Part shown: positions 35,187-43,981 of the stretch, in pieces
Position numbering within the stretch: position 1 is the first letter of the stretch
Layout: every line of letters starts with the position of its first letter
Assembly (NCBI GenBank): GCA_039184335.1
Contig: JBCDBD010000016.1
Span: forward strand, 1-64,000
Direction: 5' to 3'
DNA from: JBCDBD01 sp039184335
Lineage (GTDB): Bacteria > Bacteroidota > Bacteroidia > Flavobacteriales > Flavobacteriaceae
DNA: 64,000 nucleotides
Notes under the pieces: model-generated
Told to the model about the DNA's origin: nothing
Seen by the model: only the letters and a program-made list of their open reading frames with translations
Databases searched by the model: none
Made by a program: the position numbers and the translations under genes

Positions 35187-36422
35187 TCAAGAAACTGCTT
35201 TTAATTTTTTAATCGTCTCGTAAGATAGCTTTTCCTCGGCATAGGCCTTGGTCACCTTAAACTCTTTTTCTTCACTGCTGGGTAAGGTGAACATGGCATC
35301 TGTGAACACTGCTTCACATAATGAGCGTAGTCCACGGGCCCCAAGTTTATATTCGATTGCTTTTTCAACGATATAATTGAGTGCTTGTTCAGTAATACTG
35401 AACACAATGCCATCCATAGCAAACAGTTTTTCGTACTGTTTGATGATGGCATTTTTGGGCTCGGTCAAGATTGCCCTTAAGGTCTTCTGGTCTAAAGGGT
35501 TCATGTGGGTAAGTACGGGTAATCGACCAATGATTTCTGGAATTAGCCCAAATTCCTTTAAATCCTTGGGAATAATGTACTGTAGAATGTTTTCGTTGTC
35601 CAACCGGTCTTCAGCCTTTGATGCACTGTACCCTACAGCTTGCATGTTCAGTCTTTTGGTGATGATACGCTCAATACCATCAAATGCACCGCCAGCAACA
35701 AAAAGTATGTTTTCGGTATTGACCTCGATGAATTTTTGGTCAGGGTGTTTTCTTCCTCCTTTTGGTGGAACATTTACTACAGTTCCTTCCAATAATTTTA
35801 AGAGCCCTTGTTGTACACCCTCGCCTGAAACATCCCTAGTAATTGAGGGATTGTCACTTTTTCGGGCAATTTTGTCAATTTCATCAATGAATACAATACC
35901 ACGTTCAGCCTTTTCCAAATTGTAATCGGCGGCTTGCAGCAATCGTGTCAATATGCTTTCTACATCTTCACCTACATAACCCGCTTCGGTTAAAACAGTC
36001 GCATCTACGATTGCCAAGGGTACATTCAGCATTTTTGCAATGGTCTTGGCCATAAGGGTTTTGCCAGTACCGGTTTGTCCGACCATGATGATATTGCTTT
36101 TTTGTATCTCAACATCATCGTCCTTACTTGTGGGCTGTAACAATCTTTTGTAATGGTTGTAGACTGCAACTGACATGACTTTCTTGGTACGTTCTTGACC
36201 AATAACAAATGTGTCTAAAAAAACCTTGATTTCCATGGGCTTTTTCAGTACCAATTCTGAAGAAAGATCATTGTTCTTGGTCTGCTTTGATTCTTCGGCC
36301 ACAATACTATGTGCCTGTTCAATGCAACGGTCACAAATATGGGCATCCAGTCCTGCTATCAAAAGGTTCGTTTCTGGCTTTTTTCTTCCACAAAATGAGC
36401 ATTCCAAGTTTTCTTTTGCCAT
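35187..36422 (-). CDS. clpX: ATP-dependent Clp protease ATP-binding subunit ClpX
   Basis: A 411-residue AAA+ unfoldase. The N-terminal zinc-binding domain has Cys8, Cys11, Cys30 and Cys33 ('CSFCGRK', 'ICDRC'); the AAA+ module has Walker A 'GQTGTGKT', Walker B 'IVFIDEIDKI', sensor residues and the ClpP-docking loop region. It unfolds substrates and feeds them to ClpP. It is the last gene of the tig-clpP-clpX group on the minus strand (88 bp after clpP), a conserved order. The stop directly abuts the stop of the plus-strand hydrolase-like gene. Confidence 0.97.
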   Translation of the reverse strand: MAKENLECSFCGRKKPETNLLIAGLDAHICDRCIEQAHSIVAEESKQTKNNDLSSELVLKKPMEIKVFLDTFVIGQERTKKVMSVAVYNHYKRLLQPTSKDDDVEIQKSNIIMVGQTGTGKTLMAKTIAKMLNVPLAIVDATVLTEAGYVGEDVESILTRLLQAADYNLEKAERGIVFIDEIDKIARKSDNPSITRDVSGEGVQQGLLKLLEGTVVNVPPKGGRKHPDQKFIEVNTENILFVAGGAFDGIERIITKRLNMQAVGYSASKAEDRLDNENILQYIIPKDLKEFGLIPEIIGRLPVLTHMNPLDQKTLRAILTEPKNAIIKQYEKLFAMDGIVFSITEQALNYIVEKAIEYKLGARGLRSLCEAVFTDAMFTLPSSEEKEFKVTKAYAEEKLSYETIKKLKAVS

Positions 36423-36510
36423 ATCAGTGCTTTGTGTTCAACAATTAACGCTTAAATTATCAAAAATGATACTCATGCAATGTGCCATGTAGGCATTCTT
36501 TATACCTATT

Positions 36511-37191
36511 TTAGGACTTCTCCCTTACTAAGATTTCATCAATCATACCATATTTTAATGCTTCTTCCGCTTTCATCCAGTAATCACGGTCGCTGTCTTC
36601 ATAGACTTTTTCAAAAGTTTGCCCTGAATGTTGTGCAATGATTTGATACAGTTCGTCTTTTATTTTCAATACTTCCTTTGCTGCGATTTCAATATCGCTA
36701 GCTTGCCCTTGTGCTCCTGACAAGGGTTGGTGGATCATGACACGTGAGTGGGTCAATCCGCTTCGCTTGCCTGATTCCCCTGCACAGAGCAACACAGCGG
36801 CCATTGATGCTGCAATTCCGGTACATATGGTCGCTACATCAGGTTTGATGAACTGCATGGTGTCATAGATGCCGAGTCCGGCGTAAACACTTCCTCCTGG
36901 CGAGTTGATATATATTTGGATATCTTTTGATGCATCGGCACTTTCTAAAAAAAGAAGCTGTGCCTGCACAATGTTCGCTACCTGATCATTAATGCCCGTA
37001 CCCAAGAAAATAATACGGTCCATCATCAATCTGGAGAATACATCCATGGCTATGGCATTCAGTTGGCGTTCTTCGATAATGTTCGGGGTCATGCCCACCG
37101 GATACATGCTGCTAACAATACTATCGTAGTGCATACTGTTTATACCATGGTGCTTGGTGGCATAGCTTTTAAATTCTTTTGAATAATCCAT
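36511..37191 (-). CDS. clpP: ATP-dependent Clp protease proteolytic subunit ClpP
   Basis: A 226-residue S14 serine protease with Ser129 in 'GIAASMAAVLL' and His154 in 'RVMIHQPLSGAQG', the catalytic Asp in the following helix, and the oxyanion loop 'INSPGGSVYAG' (95-105). Fourteen copies form the barrel that works with ClpX. The N-terminal ~30 residues are a propeptide-like extension. It sits between trigger factor and clpX; a strong terminator lies between trigger factor and clpP, so clpP-clpX is probably also transcribed separately or by partial read-through. Confidence 0.97.
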   Translation of the reverse strand: MDYSKEFKSYATKHHGINSMHYDSIVSSMYPVGMTPNIIEERQLNAIAMDVFSRLMMDRIIFLGTGINDQVANIVQAQLLFLESADASKDIQIYINSPGGSVYAGLGIYDTMQFIKPDVATICTGIAASMAAVLLCAGESGKRSGLTHSRVMIHQPLSGAQGQASDIEIAAKEVLKIKDELYQIIAQHSGQTFEKVYEDSDRDYWMKAEEALKYGMIDEILVREKS

Positions 37192-37219
37192 AGGATCTTA
37201 AATCGTCACTATTATTAAT

Positions 37220-37253
37220 AAAAAAAGGTGCCGAAAATAATATTTTCGGCACC
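37220..37253 (-). terminator. Rho-independent terminator after trigger factor
   Basis: A 12-bp perfect stem (GGTGCCGAAAAT with ATTTTCGGCACC, 37227-37253) with a three-base loop; on the minus strand it is followed by a run of seven T (37220-37226). It ends the trigger factor message before clpP. Confidence 0.9.
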
Positions 37254-37280
37254 GTAAAGATACTTATTTTAAGCCAAAGG

Positions 37281-38603
37281 TTAATTGTAAACCTCTTTCA
37301 CAAAATTGTCATAGGTTACTTCCTTTACCTTTAGGTTCGCTTTTTCTTTATAAAGCTTCAATAGTTTTTGGCTCATCAATTGCTCTGAGAGTCGTTTTAC
37401 CTCATCTTGATTGCCCAAAATTCGAGTGGCAATGTTCTCAAGCTCTTCTTCTTTGGGATCGAGGTGCCCGTATTGTGCCATTTGCGACTTGATGAAACCT
37501 TTTGCAAATTCTTTCAATTCATCCAATTGTACCTGTAGGTCGTTCTCTTTTATGATTTTACCTTCAATCAACTGGTATCTAAGTCCTTTTTCTGATTTTT
37601 CAAATTCTTCTTTGGCCTCATCGTCAGAAAGGGTTTTTTCGCCACTGATTTGAATCCATTTTTTTAAGAACTCCTTAGGCAAGTCGAACTTGGTAACCTC
37701 TATCAACCTTTCTGTGATATCATTTAAGAGCTTTTGGTCAGACTGTTGCAAAAATTGATTTTCAGAATCTGTCTTTATTTTTTCCTTCAGTTCTTCTTCT
37801 GATTTTACAACATCTTTACCGAACAATTTGTCAAAGAGTTCTTGGTCTAGTTCAGCAGGTTGCCTTTCATTGATTTCTTCAATGGTGAATGAGATCTCGA
37901 TGTTCAGTTTTTCCGCTTTTTCTCTATCAATACCCAAGGCAGATGAAAGTAGGTGGGGTTCCTTGAACAATCCTTTGGTCTTTAAGTTGACCACGGTGCC
38001 GACATTTTTGCCCAATAGGGCTTCTACCGCTTTCTTGTTTTTTATTTTGTCGATTTCAATGGTGCTTTTTTGGTCAACTTGTTCTGTTTCGTTCTTGAAG
38101 GTACCTGTAACCTCATCGTTTTTTCCTACTTCGTTTTTTGAAACAAGTTTGCCGTATTGTTTTTGGATACGTTCTACTTGCTCGTCAACCATTTTCTTGT
38201 CAGCAACTATTTTATACTGGGTAATTGCTTTTCTTGTTTTTAATTGCACTTCAAAATCGGGGGCAAGTCCTAATTCAAATTCAAAGTCAAAATCTTCGTT
38301 GTCCCAATTAAAGTTCTCCTGTTGCTTAGGGAGTGGATTTCCCAATACATCCAATTTCTCTTCGGTGAGGTATTTGTTGAGATTTTCTTGGAGCAGTTTG
38401 TTCACTTCAACAACCAAAACCGCTTTTCCATACTGTTTTTTGATGAGACCAATAGGAACTTGACCTTTTCGAAAACCAGGTATATTTGCCTGTTTTCTGT
38501 AATCGTTCAAAATCTTATTGACCTTATCTTCGTAATCAGTTTTGCTGATGGCTACTTTAACTATTGCATTTAGCTCGTCAATCTGCTCTTTGGTAATGTT
38601 CAT
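37281..38603 (-). CDS. tig: Trigger factor (ribosome-associated chaperone)
   Basis: A 440-residue protein. The N-terminal ribosome-binding domain carries 'IPGFRKGQVPIGLIKKQYG' (~39-57), the family signature; the FKBP-like PPIase middle domain is degenerate, as usual in Bacteroidota; the C-terminal helical arms ('EELKEKIKTDSENQFLQQSD', 'LKEFAKGFIKSQMAQYGHLD') form the chaperone cradle. It binds nascent chains at the ribosome exit. ATG 38603 ('MNITKEQ') was chosen over a far-upstream alternative at 38666. It has its own promoter at 38636-38667 and terminator at 37220. Confidence 0.95.
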   Translation of the reverse strand: MNITKEQIDELNAIVKVAISKTDYEDKVNKILNDYRKQANIPGFRKGQVPIGLIKKQYGKAVLVVEVNKLLQENLNKYLTEEKLDVLGNPLPKQQENFNWDNEDFDFEFELGLAPDFEVQLKTRKAITQYKIVADKKMVDEQVERIQKQYGKLVSKNEVGKNDEVTGTFKNETEQVDQKSTIEIDKIKNKKAVEALLGKNVGTVVNLKTKGLFKEPHLLSSALGIDREKAEKLNIEISFTIEEINERQPAELDQELFDKLFGKDVVKSEEELKEKIKTDSENQFLQQSDQKLLNDITERLIEVTKFDLPKEFLKKWIQISGEKTLSDDEAKEEFEKSEKGLRYQLIEGKIIKENDLQVQLDELKEFAKGFIKSQMAQYGHLDPKEEELENIATRILGNQDEVKRLSEQLMSQKLLKLYKEKANLKVKEVTYDNFVKEVYN

Positions 38604-38635
38604 CTCTCTACGGTTTGCAATTAAAAAATGGGTGG

Positions 38636-38667
38636 CAAAAGTAGTACATTTAAAAGAGCAGCACAAC
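38636..38667 (-). promoter_or_regulatory. Promoter of trigger factor (GTTG-N20-TACTTTTG)
   Basis: On the minus strand TACTTTTG (38643 to 38636) is a perfect -7 element and GTTG (38667 to 38664) fits the -33 element, with a 20-base spacer. A perfect 8-bp inverted repeat (38649-38656 and 38667-38674) overlaps the -33 region. Confidence 0.55.
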
Positions 38668-38694
38668 TTTTAAAGTGTTGAAAAACAAATAAAA

Positions 38695-39045
38695 TCATTT
38701 CTTGTTCCCATCTTTTAAAGCGGAGAACAAGATAGACTGTAAGAAGGAAAGCAGTACGCTAAAAATAACGGCCCACCAAATACTGGTAACCTGAAACCCT
38801 GAAATGAAATTAGCGGCCAAAAGAATGATAATTGCATTGACAATCAACAGAAACAAGCCTAATGTTACTAGGGTAATGGGCAAGGTCAGAACAACCAGAA
38901 TAGGTTTGACCAAAAAGTTCAACACACTTAAAACGATGGCGACCAAGATGGCAGTGGTAAATGAGTCGACCCCTACACCTGGTAGTACGTAGGATAAGAT
39001 AATTACGGCCAGGGCACTCAATAGAATGCGCAGAATGAGTTTCAT
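38695..39045 (-). CDS. Phage holin family / YvlD-like membrane protein
   Basis: A 116-residue protein with four transmembrane helices and the family pattern 'LPGVGVDSFTTAILVAIVLS', then 'NFLVKPILVVLTLPITLVTL' and 'ISGFQVTSIWWAVIFSVLLS'. This is the 4-TMS 'mycobacterial phage holin IV'/YvlD family (DUF360), present in most Bacteroidota as a chromosomal gene and not a sign of prophage. Function unclear; YvlD-like proteins are linked to envelope stress in Bacillus. It lies between trigger factor and the SGNH lipoprotein gene on the minus strand. Confidence 0.9.
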   Translation of the reverse strand: MKLILRILLSALAVIILSYVLPGVGVDSFTTAILVAIVLSVLNFLVKPILVVLTLPITLVTLGLFLLIVNAIIILLAANFISGFQVTSIWWAVIFSVLLSFLQSILFSALKDGNKK

Positions 39046-39060
39046 TTTTTCGGTTTTCTA

Positions 39061-39097
39061 TAAAATAAAATAGGGTGCCACATTTCTATGACACCCT
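39061..39097 (-). terminator. Probable terminator after the SGNH lipoprotein gene
   Basis: AGGGTG (39072-39077) pairs with CACCCT (39092-39097), with a further CA/TG pair beyond one mismatch; on the minus strand the hairpin is followed by the T-rich ATTTTATTTTA. It lies 24 bp after the lipoprotein stop. Confidence 0.6.
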
Positions 39098-39120
39098 TAA
39101 AATTATAATTTTTTTGGCTT

Positions 39121-40626
39121 TTAATCCAAGTAAAGACCGGTATAATCCAGGGGTTCGACTCCGGGTAGGTTTGAACCATACTTGTCATTTATTTGCTTTA
39201 TGAACTCATTGGCCAAAATAGCATAGCCCCTAGGTGATGGGTGTACCCCATCGAGTGAGAAACCCCCGCCTGTTCCAAAGGTTGCAGTAACTACACTACC
39301 ATCAGTTTGGACAAAGCCTGTTTCGCCCAATTCAATCAACAGCGAATTGGCATCGATAAAAGCGAGGTCGTATTGTACAGCCAAATCAGCAATAGTTTGG
39401 TTATAGGCAGTTAGGGCAACGTTTACGGCATCTTGTTCTTGAGGAGTCAACACCCAATTATCAGCTAGTGGCACTGCCACTCCGTTTATGGAAGTCGGGT
39501 CATCTGGGTTGGCCAAGGTGCCTAGAAACGAAAGTGAGGGCAAAATCAACAAGTCTTCTGCCGTGGCTTGGCGCATATTGATCAATCCAGGATTGAAAAT
39601 GGTCAAATCGGTCAGATCTTCATCCAAAAGTACCACTGGATTAGAATCACTGGCACTGAACACGATGGTTCTTTGGGCCACTTCTTCAGGAGAAATCAGT
39701 TGCAAGTCCGCAAGTTGGGCCAACCCTGCGTTATATTCAGCATATGCACTATTGACCAAATCTGCGGTTGCCTGATCCAAGGGTATTGAATTGTAGGGTA
39801 CCGTAGTGAAATAGGGTATCGTGGTAACATCAGGTAAATTGGCTATCGCCCCTTTGGCCCCATTGGCGGTCATCGTCTGTAGCACAGCATCAATGGATCC
39901 CTCAACAACATTGGGATCCGAAATATCGCTACCGCCATAAGTACTGGGGTCGAAATTACCGGTTTGATCAACTCCGGCACCACCTGCAGTGGCATATCCT
40001 AAAATATCGTTATTGCCAATCCATAAAGTAAAGAAGGTAGCATTTTGTGCTGCGGCATCTTCCAAGATAGTGGCATTTGGCGATGAGGCGAATCTGGCAT
40101 AGTATGGGTTTGCCAATCCTGCAGCCACACCAGCAACATTGCCATAGCCAGGTGCCTGTAAATGGTAGCTTTTGGCTCCTGGTACACCCATATTATTGAA
40201 TGTGCCTGAAAGAACCTCAGAAATTTCGGTCATGCCTACCCCAGCAACTGGAACCGGTGTAGGGCTTCCAGATGCAAAAGAGAGAATCAACCGATTTCCT
40301 AAAATAGGTTCACCGCCTAGCGTGGCACCCCCCAGATCATCGGCCATAAAGGGAATGTTGAAGTTGCCACCGCCAACCAATTCAAAATTGGAGGCCAACA
40401 TATTGGGGAACGATGCTTCTTGACCAGATGTAAAAAGGGCATTGTCTGAAAAACCTGCGGTCAATGAGTTGCCAATGGATACAAAATTGGAGAAATTTGC
40501 CGAGCCGCTACTATACACTATAGGCTCTTCATTGTTATTGGTATCATCAGGTACAATATCGTCATCATCTTCACAAGAAACCAAAAACAGCCCGAACATG
40601 GCAAGCAGGGCAAGGAACTTTTTCAT
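39121..40626 (-). CDS. SGNH/GDSL-type outer-surface lipoprotein hydrolase
   Basis: A 501-residue lipoprotein: signal 'ALLAMFGLFLVSC' with Cys18, followed by 'EDDDDIVPDD', the acidic export mark for the outer leaflet of Bacteroidota. The SGNH blocks are all visible: block I 'FVSIGNSLTAGF' with Ser54, a Gly in 'GVPGAKSYHL', block III 'WIGNNDILG' with the oxyanion Asn, and block V 'DGVHPSPRGYAIL' with Asp and His. It probably cleaves esters or lipids at the cell surface. The substrate is unknown. A candidate promoter lies at 40653-40683. It is last before the YvlD-like gene, separated by a terminator. Confidence 0.9.
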   Translation of the reverse strand: MKKFLALLAMFGLFLVSCEDDDDIVPDDTNNNEEPIVYSSGSANFSNFVSIGNSLTAGFSDNALFTSGQEASFPNMLASNFELVGGGNFNIPFMADDLGGATLGGEPILGNRLILSFASGSPTPVPVAGVGMTEISEVLSGTFNNMGVPGAKSYHLQAPGYGNVAGVAAGLANPYYARFASSPNATILEDAAAQNATFFTLWIGNNDILGYATAGGAGVDQTGNFDPSTYGGSDISDPNVVEGSIDAVLQTMTANGAKGAIANLPDVTTIPYFTTVPYNSIPLDQATADLVNSAYAEYNAGLAQLADLQLISPEEVAQRTIVFSASDSNPVVLLDEDLTDLTIFNPGLINMRQATAEDLLILPSLSFLGTLANPDDPTSINGVAVPLADNWVLTPQEQDAVNVALTAYNQTIADLAVQYDLAFIDANSLLIELGETGFVQTDGSVVTATFGTGGGFSLDGVHPSPRGYAILANEFIKQINDKYGSNLPGVEPLDYTGLYLD

Positions 40627-40652
40627 AATCAAATTGTTTGTGTTAGTTTAAG

Positions 40653-40683
40653 TTAAAGTAATCGTTAATCGAGTATCACCAAA
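40653..40683 (-). promoter_or_regulatory. Candidate promoter of the SGNH lipoprotein gene
   Basis: On the minus strand TTTG (40683 to 40680) is followed after exactly 19 bases by TACTTTAA (40660 to 40653), which matches the -7 consensus at six of eight positions. Confidence 0.35.
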
Positions 40684-40757
40684 ACTATGTGAAAATTATC
40701 ATACATCCAATAAAAAGGGCAAAAAAATTATGCATGCATAATAAATATGGGGTGATT

Positions 40758-41534
40758 TTAACGATTTAGAAAATCTAACGACTTTTCTAAAAACTGTTTG
40801 GGATTTTCGGCATGCAACCAATGTCCTGCATTTTCAATCGTTGTCATAGTTGCATTTGGGAAGTATCGGTTGATTATTGGGGTATCGTAGTTTTGAACAT
40901 ATTCGGATCGATCTCCCCTTAAAAAAAGTGTAGGTCCCAAGTATACCGAGCTACCATCGATATTTTCACCGATTTCTTCCATTTTGTATCGCAATACTTG
41001 AAGGTTAAAGCGCAAGCCAAGTCTCTCTTTTTCGACCCAAAACAAGTTTTTCAATAAAAATTGTCGTATTGCTGCGCTAGATAGGTGTTGACTTAAAACG
41101 GTGTCGGCCTGTTTTCGGTTTTTGATTTGGTCAAAGTCCAGTTTTTGCAGGGCATCGATAATTTCTTGGTGATGTGGGGGGTAGTATTTGGGAGCGATAT
41201 CCGCTACGATCAATTTAGTGATAAGATCAGAATGCGCGACTGCCAATTGCATGGCTGTTTTTCCACCCATCGAATGACCGATGATCGTCGTTTTTTCGAT
41301 ATGGTGAAAGTTCATGTAATCTTTGATGTCTTCCGCTAAAACCCCATAGTCAAATCTTTGGGAATGAAAACTTTTACCATGGTTTCGTTGATCGATAAGA
41401 TGCACTTCAAAACCATGTGATGCATATTGCGCACCCAAAGTTTTCCAATTATCTGACATGCCTAAAAACCCATGTAAAACAAACAGTGGATTACCTTCGC
41501 CCAATATTTTGGAGTGTAAGACCTTTTGCATCAT
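40758..41534 (-). CDS. Alpha/beta fold hydrolase (YbfF-like)
   Basis: A 258-residue esterase-type hydrolase with 'LFVLHGFLGMSDNW' (17-30), nucleophile elbow 'GHSMGG' with Ser88, acid in 'LFLRGDRSEYV' and His in 'NAGHWLHAENP'. It resembles E. coli YbfF, an acyl-CoA/ester thioesterase. No signal peptide. Its start overlaps the pdxJ stop by four bases (ATGA), so the two are translationally coupled; a link of this hydrolase with vitamin B6 metabolism is not known and the coupling may be incidental. Confidence 0.92.
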   Translation of the reverse strand: MMQKVLHSKILGEGNPLFVLHGFLGMSDNWKTLGAQYASHGFEVHLIDQRNHGKSFHSQRFDYGVLAEDIKDYMNFHHIEKTTIIGHSMGGKTAMQLAVAHSDLITKLIVADIAPKYYPPHHQEIIDALQKLDFDQIKNRKQADTVLSQHLSSAAIRQFLLKNLFWVEKERLGLRFNLQVLRYKMEEIGENIDGSSVYLGPTLFLRGDRSEYVQNYDTPIINRYFPNATMTTIENAGHWLHAENPKQFLEKSLDFLNR

Positions 41535-42244
41535 TTTAATCGATGTAAATACATGTTAATGACATTGTCAAGTCCAAAGTAAAGCGATTCGCAGATGAGG
41601 GCATGTCCGATGGAAACTTCAAGAAGATGGGGCATGTTCTCTTTAAAGAACTTTATGTTTTCGAGGCTTAGGTCATGGCCGGCATTCAGGCCCAATTGCA
41701 GTTCATTGGCTATATTGGCTGCTGTGACAAAAGGGGAGATTCCGTTTTTATCACCTTTTTCATAGGCTTTTGCGAAATTTTCAGTATAAAGTTCAATTCT
41801 ATCGGTACCGGTTTTGCCCGCCCCTTCGACCATTTTTACCTGGGGGTCCACAAAAATGGAGGTTCGGATTCCATTTTTCTTGAACTCACTGATGACTTCA
41901 ATCAGAAAATCTTTATGGCGTAAAGTGTCCCAACCGGCATTTGAAGTAATGGCATCTTCGGCATCTGGGACCAGGGTGACCTGGGTGGGTTGTATTTCCA
42001 ATACCAGGTCAATGAATCTGGGAATGGGATTTCCTTCAATATTGAACTCAGTGGATACCACTTGCTTTAAATCCCTGGCATCTTGGTAACGAATGTGCCT
42101 TTCATCAGGTCTGGGATGGATTGTGATTCCTTGGGCTCCAAATGCTTCAATATCCTTTACAGATTGTAAAAGATCGGGAACATTGCCTCCCCTGGCATTT
42201 CTGAGAGTGGCCAGTTTATTGATGTTGACACTAAGTTTTGTCAT
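41531..42244 (-). CDS. pdxJ: Pyridoxine 5'-phosphate synthase
   Basis: A 237-residue TIM-barrel enzyme that condenses 1-deoxyxylulose 5-phosphate with 3-amino-1-hydroxyacetone 1-phosphate to make pyridoxine 5'-phosphate in the DXP-dependent B6 pathway. Family marks: 'LSVNINKLATLRNARGG' at the N-terminus, 'GITIHPRPDERHI' (~39-51), 'TLVPDAEDAITSNAGWD' and 'LNAGHDLSLENI'. Length agrees with the family. It is divergent from the CBS/nadK operon and coupled to the hydrolase downstream. A -7 element lies at 42266-42273. Confidence 0.96.
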   Translation of the reverse strand: MTKLSVNINKLATLRNARGGNVPDLLQSVKDIEAFGAQGITIHPRPDERHIRYQDARDLKQVVSTEFNIEGNPIPRFIDLVLEIQPTQVTLVPDAEDAITSNAGWDTLRHKDFLIEVISEFKKNGIRTSIFVDPQVKMVEGAGKTGTDRIELYTENFAKAYEKGDKNGISPFVTAANIANELQLGLNAGHDLSLENIKFFKENMPHLLEVSIGHALICESLYFGLDNVINMYLHRLK

Positions 42245-42265
42245 GAAAATAGGTTAAAGCAGTTG

Positions 42266-42273
42266 CAAAAATA
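42266..42273 (-). promoter_or_regulatory. -7 promoter element of pdxJ (TATTTTTG)
   Basis: On the minus strand TATTTTTG is followed by CAAC, 22 bases before the pdxJ ATG. No TTTG occurs at the ideal -33 spacing. Confidence 0.35.
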
Positions 42274-42331
42274 CAAATAAGGCATGCCTTTTGCGGTTTA
42301 AAATTAGTATTTTGTGCACTAATTGAATGGT

Positions 42332-42988
42332 ATGCAAATTCAAAACCAAATCATAAATACGTTGCCGGTCTTCGAAGTCACCGAGGTTTTGGAAGAGGTC
42401 ATCCAATTTTTTGCTGAAACTTCGTTTTCACATGTCGCAGTAACTGAAAATGGTAGTTTTTTAGGGGTTTTGGCAGAAAATGATCTCGCTTGTTTTGAAC
42501 CGGACAAAAGCATCGCGGATTTTAGGTATAATCTCGAAACTTTTTTCGTAACCCGTGAAACCTCGTGGTTGGACGTACTTGAAAAGTTTGCACGCAATGA
42601 GGCCAACGTACTGCCCGTATTGAACCAAAACCACCTTGTTGTCGGTTATTATGATATTACCGATATTGTTGGGGTTTTTATCAACACCCCTTTTTTTACT
42701 GAGCCTGGGGGAATTCTGGTAGTATCAAAGGGAATCAAGGATTATTCGTTCAGCGAGATTGCCCAAATAGTTGAGGGTAACAATACCAAGTTGTTGGGTG
42801 CATTCATTACGGGCAGTGAAAACGATGTGGTCCAGATTACCATAAAGATAGGTACGGCAAATTCGAATGAGGTGACCCAGACATTCAGGCGCTACAATTA
42901 CGAGATACTTTTTGGCAACAATGATGACCAATTTCTTGAAGATTTAAAACAGCGTTCAGATTACCTCGATAAATACCTAAACGTTTGA
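42332..42988 (+). CDS. CBS domain protein (AcuB-like)
   Basis: A 218-residue cytoplasmic protein with a CBS pair in residues ~1-125 ('HVAVTENGSFLGVLAENDLA', 'NVLPVLNQNHLVVGYYDITD') and an ACT-like C-terminal region ('GILVVSKGIKDYSFSEIAQI', 'RRYNYEILFG'). CBS pairs bind adenosyl nucleotides and regulate partner proteins. The start is ATG 42332, after a TTG at 42323 in the same frame. The nadK ATG follows one base after its stop, so co-expression with NAD kinase is certain from spacing, and a role in sensing nucleotide or NAD status is a reasonable guess. Confidence 0.88.
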   Translation: MQIQNQIINTLPVFEVTEVLEEVIQFFAETSFSHVAVTENGSFLGVLAENDLACFEPDKSIADFRYNLETFFVTRETSWLDVLEKFARNEANVLPVLNQNHLVVGYYDITDIVGVFINTPFFTEPGGILVVSKGIKDYSFSEIAQIVEGNNTKLLGAFITGSENDVVQITIKIGTANSNEVTQTFRRYNYEILFGNNDDQFLEDLKQRSDYLDKYLNV

Positions 42989-42989
42989 G

Positions 42990-43871
42990 ATGAAAGTTGC
43001 CATTTATGGTCAAACCTTCCATGATGATGATAAGCACTGCGTGTTTGAACTTTTAGAAGAACTTCAAAACATCAACGCAGATACCTATATCGAATTTGAG
43101 TTTCACGACCTTCTTTTTAGTGCTGATGAAGGCAAAGCATATCCTACGTTTTCACAGCATAAGGGATTGGACGATTCCTTCGAAATGTTCGTAAGTTTTG
43201 GTGGTGATGGCACCATGCTTCGGGCCATTACCTACATTGGGGCCCTAGGTATTCCCATTGTGGGTGTCAACACGGGTAGATTGGGGTTTTTATCCACTTT
43301 TAAAAAAGAGGATGTGAGAAAGGTGGTCACCGAGTTTGTAAAAGGTGCATTCGCTATTGAAGAACGAAGTCTTGTAGAAATATGCCTGGATTCTGATGTT
43401 GAGGCCTTCAAGAGTTTGAATTTTGCGCTGAACGAGATTACGGTCAGTAGAAAAGATACCACATCAATGATCACGGTCGAAACGTATTTGAACGATGAGT
43501 ACCTGACATCATATTGGGCCGATGGTTTGATAGTCTCCACGCCAACTGGCTCCACTGGCTATTCGTTGAGTTGTGGGGGTCCAGTGATAGCACCATCTGC
43601 AAAATCATTGGTGTTGACCCCGATAGCCCCACATAACCTTAACGCCAGACCTTTGGTCATTTCTGATGATACCAAGATTCGTTTGATTGTTTCAGGTCGT
43701 GAAAAAAGTCATTTGGTGTCATTGGATTCGCGAATTGCAACTATCCCCAATGGAAAGGAAATTACCGTTCAAAAATCAGATTTTACCATCAAGATGATTG
43801 AGTACACTTCAGAAAGTTTTCTAAAAACACTTCGCAATAAACTCCTTTGGGGGCAAGACAAGCGCAATTGA
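42990..43871 (+). CDS. nadK: NAD kinase
   Basis: A 293-residue NAD kinase, which phosphorylates NAD+ to NADP+. Diagnostic motifs are 'SFGGDGTMLRA' (69-79), which forms the phosphate site, and 'STPTGSTGYSLSCGGP' (~183-198), plus 'NTGRLGFL' (~95-102). Length agrees with the family. It is directly downstream of the CBS gene (one base) and upstream of the DUF6089 porin-like gene; the order CBS-nadK-DUF6089-uppS-bamA is conserved across Flavobacteriaceae. Confidence 0.97.
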   Translation: MKVAIYGQTFHDDDKHCVFELLEELQNINADTYIEFEFHDLLFSADEGKAYPTFSQHKGLDDSFEMFVSFGGDGTMLRAITYIGALGIPIVGVNTGRLGFLSTFKKEDVRKVVTEFVKGAFAIEERSLVEICLDSDVEAFKSLNFALNEITVSRKDTTSMITVETYLNDEYLTSYWADGLIVSTPTGSTGYSLSCGGPVIAPSAKSLVLTPIAPHNLNARPLVISDDTKIRLIVSGREKSHLVSLDSRIATIPNGKEITVQKSDFTIKMIEYTSESFLKTLRNKLLWGQDKRN

Positions 43872-43958
43872 GCATTGAAAAACAATAAAAGAAGCTAAAA
43901 ACTGTTTTACAACAAGAACTAGGCATAACATTCATATGGGGCAACGTTCTGTGATTGT

Positions 43959-43966
43959 TATATTTG
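43959..43966 (+). promoter_or_regulatory. -7 promoter element upstream of the DUF6089 gene (TATATTTG)
   Basis: A perfect TAnnTTTG element followed by CAAC, 16 bases before ATG 43982. The -33 box is not recognisable. It would start the DUF6089-uppS-bamA message. Confidence 0.35.
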
Positions 43967-43981
43967 CAACTTTTTGGTTAT

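Noticed and set aside
38695..39045. Holin-family protein as evidence of prophage
   Set aside because: It is the chromosomal YvlD-like type, and no phage genes lie nearby.
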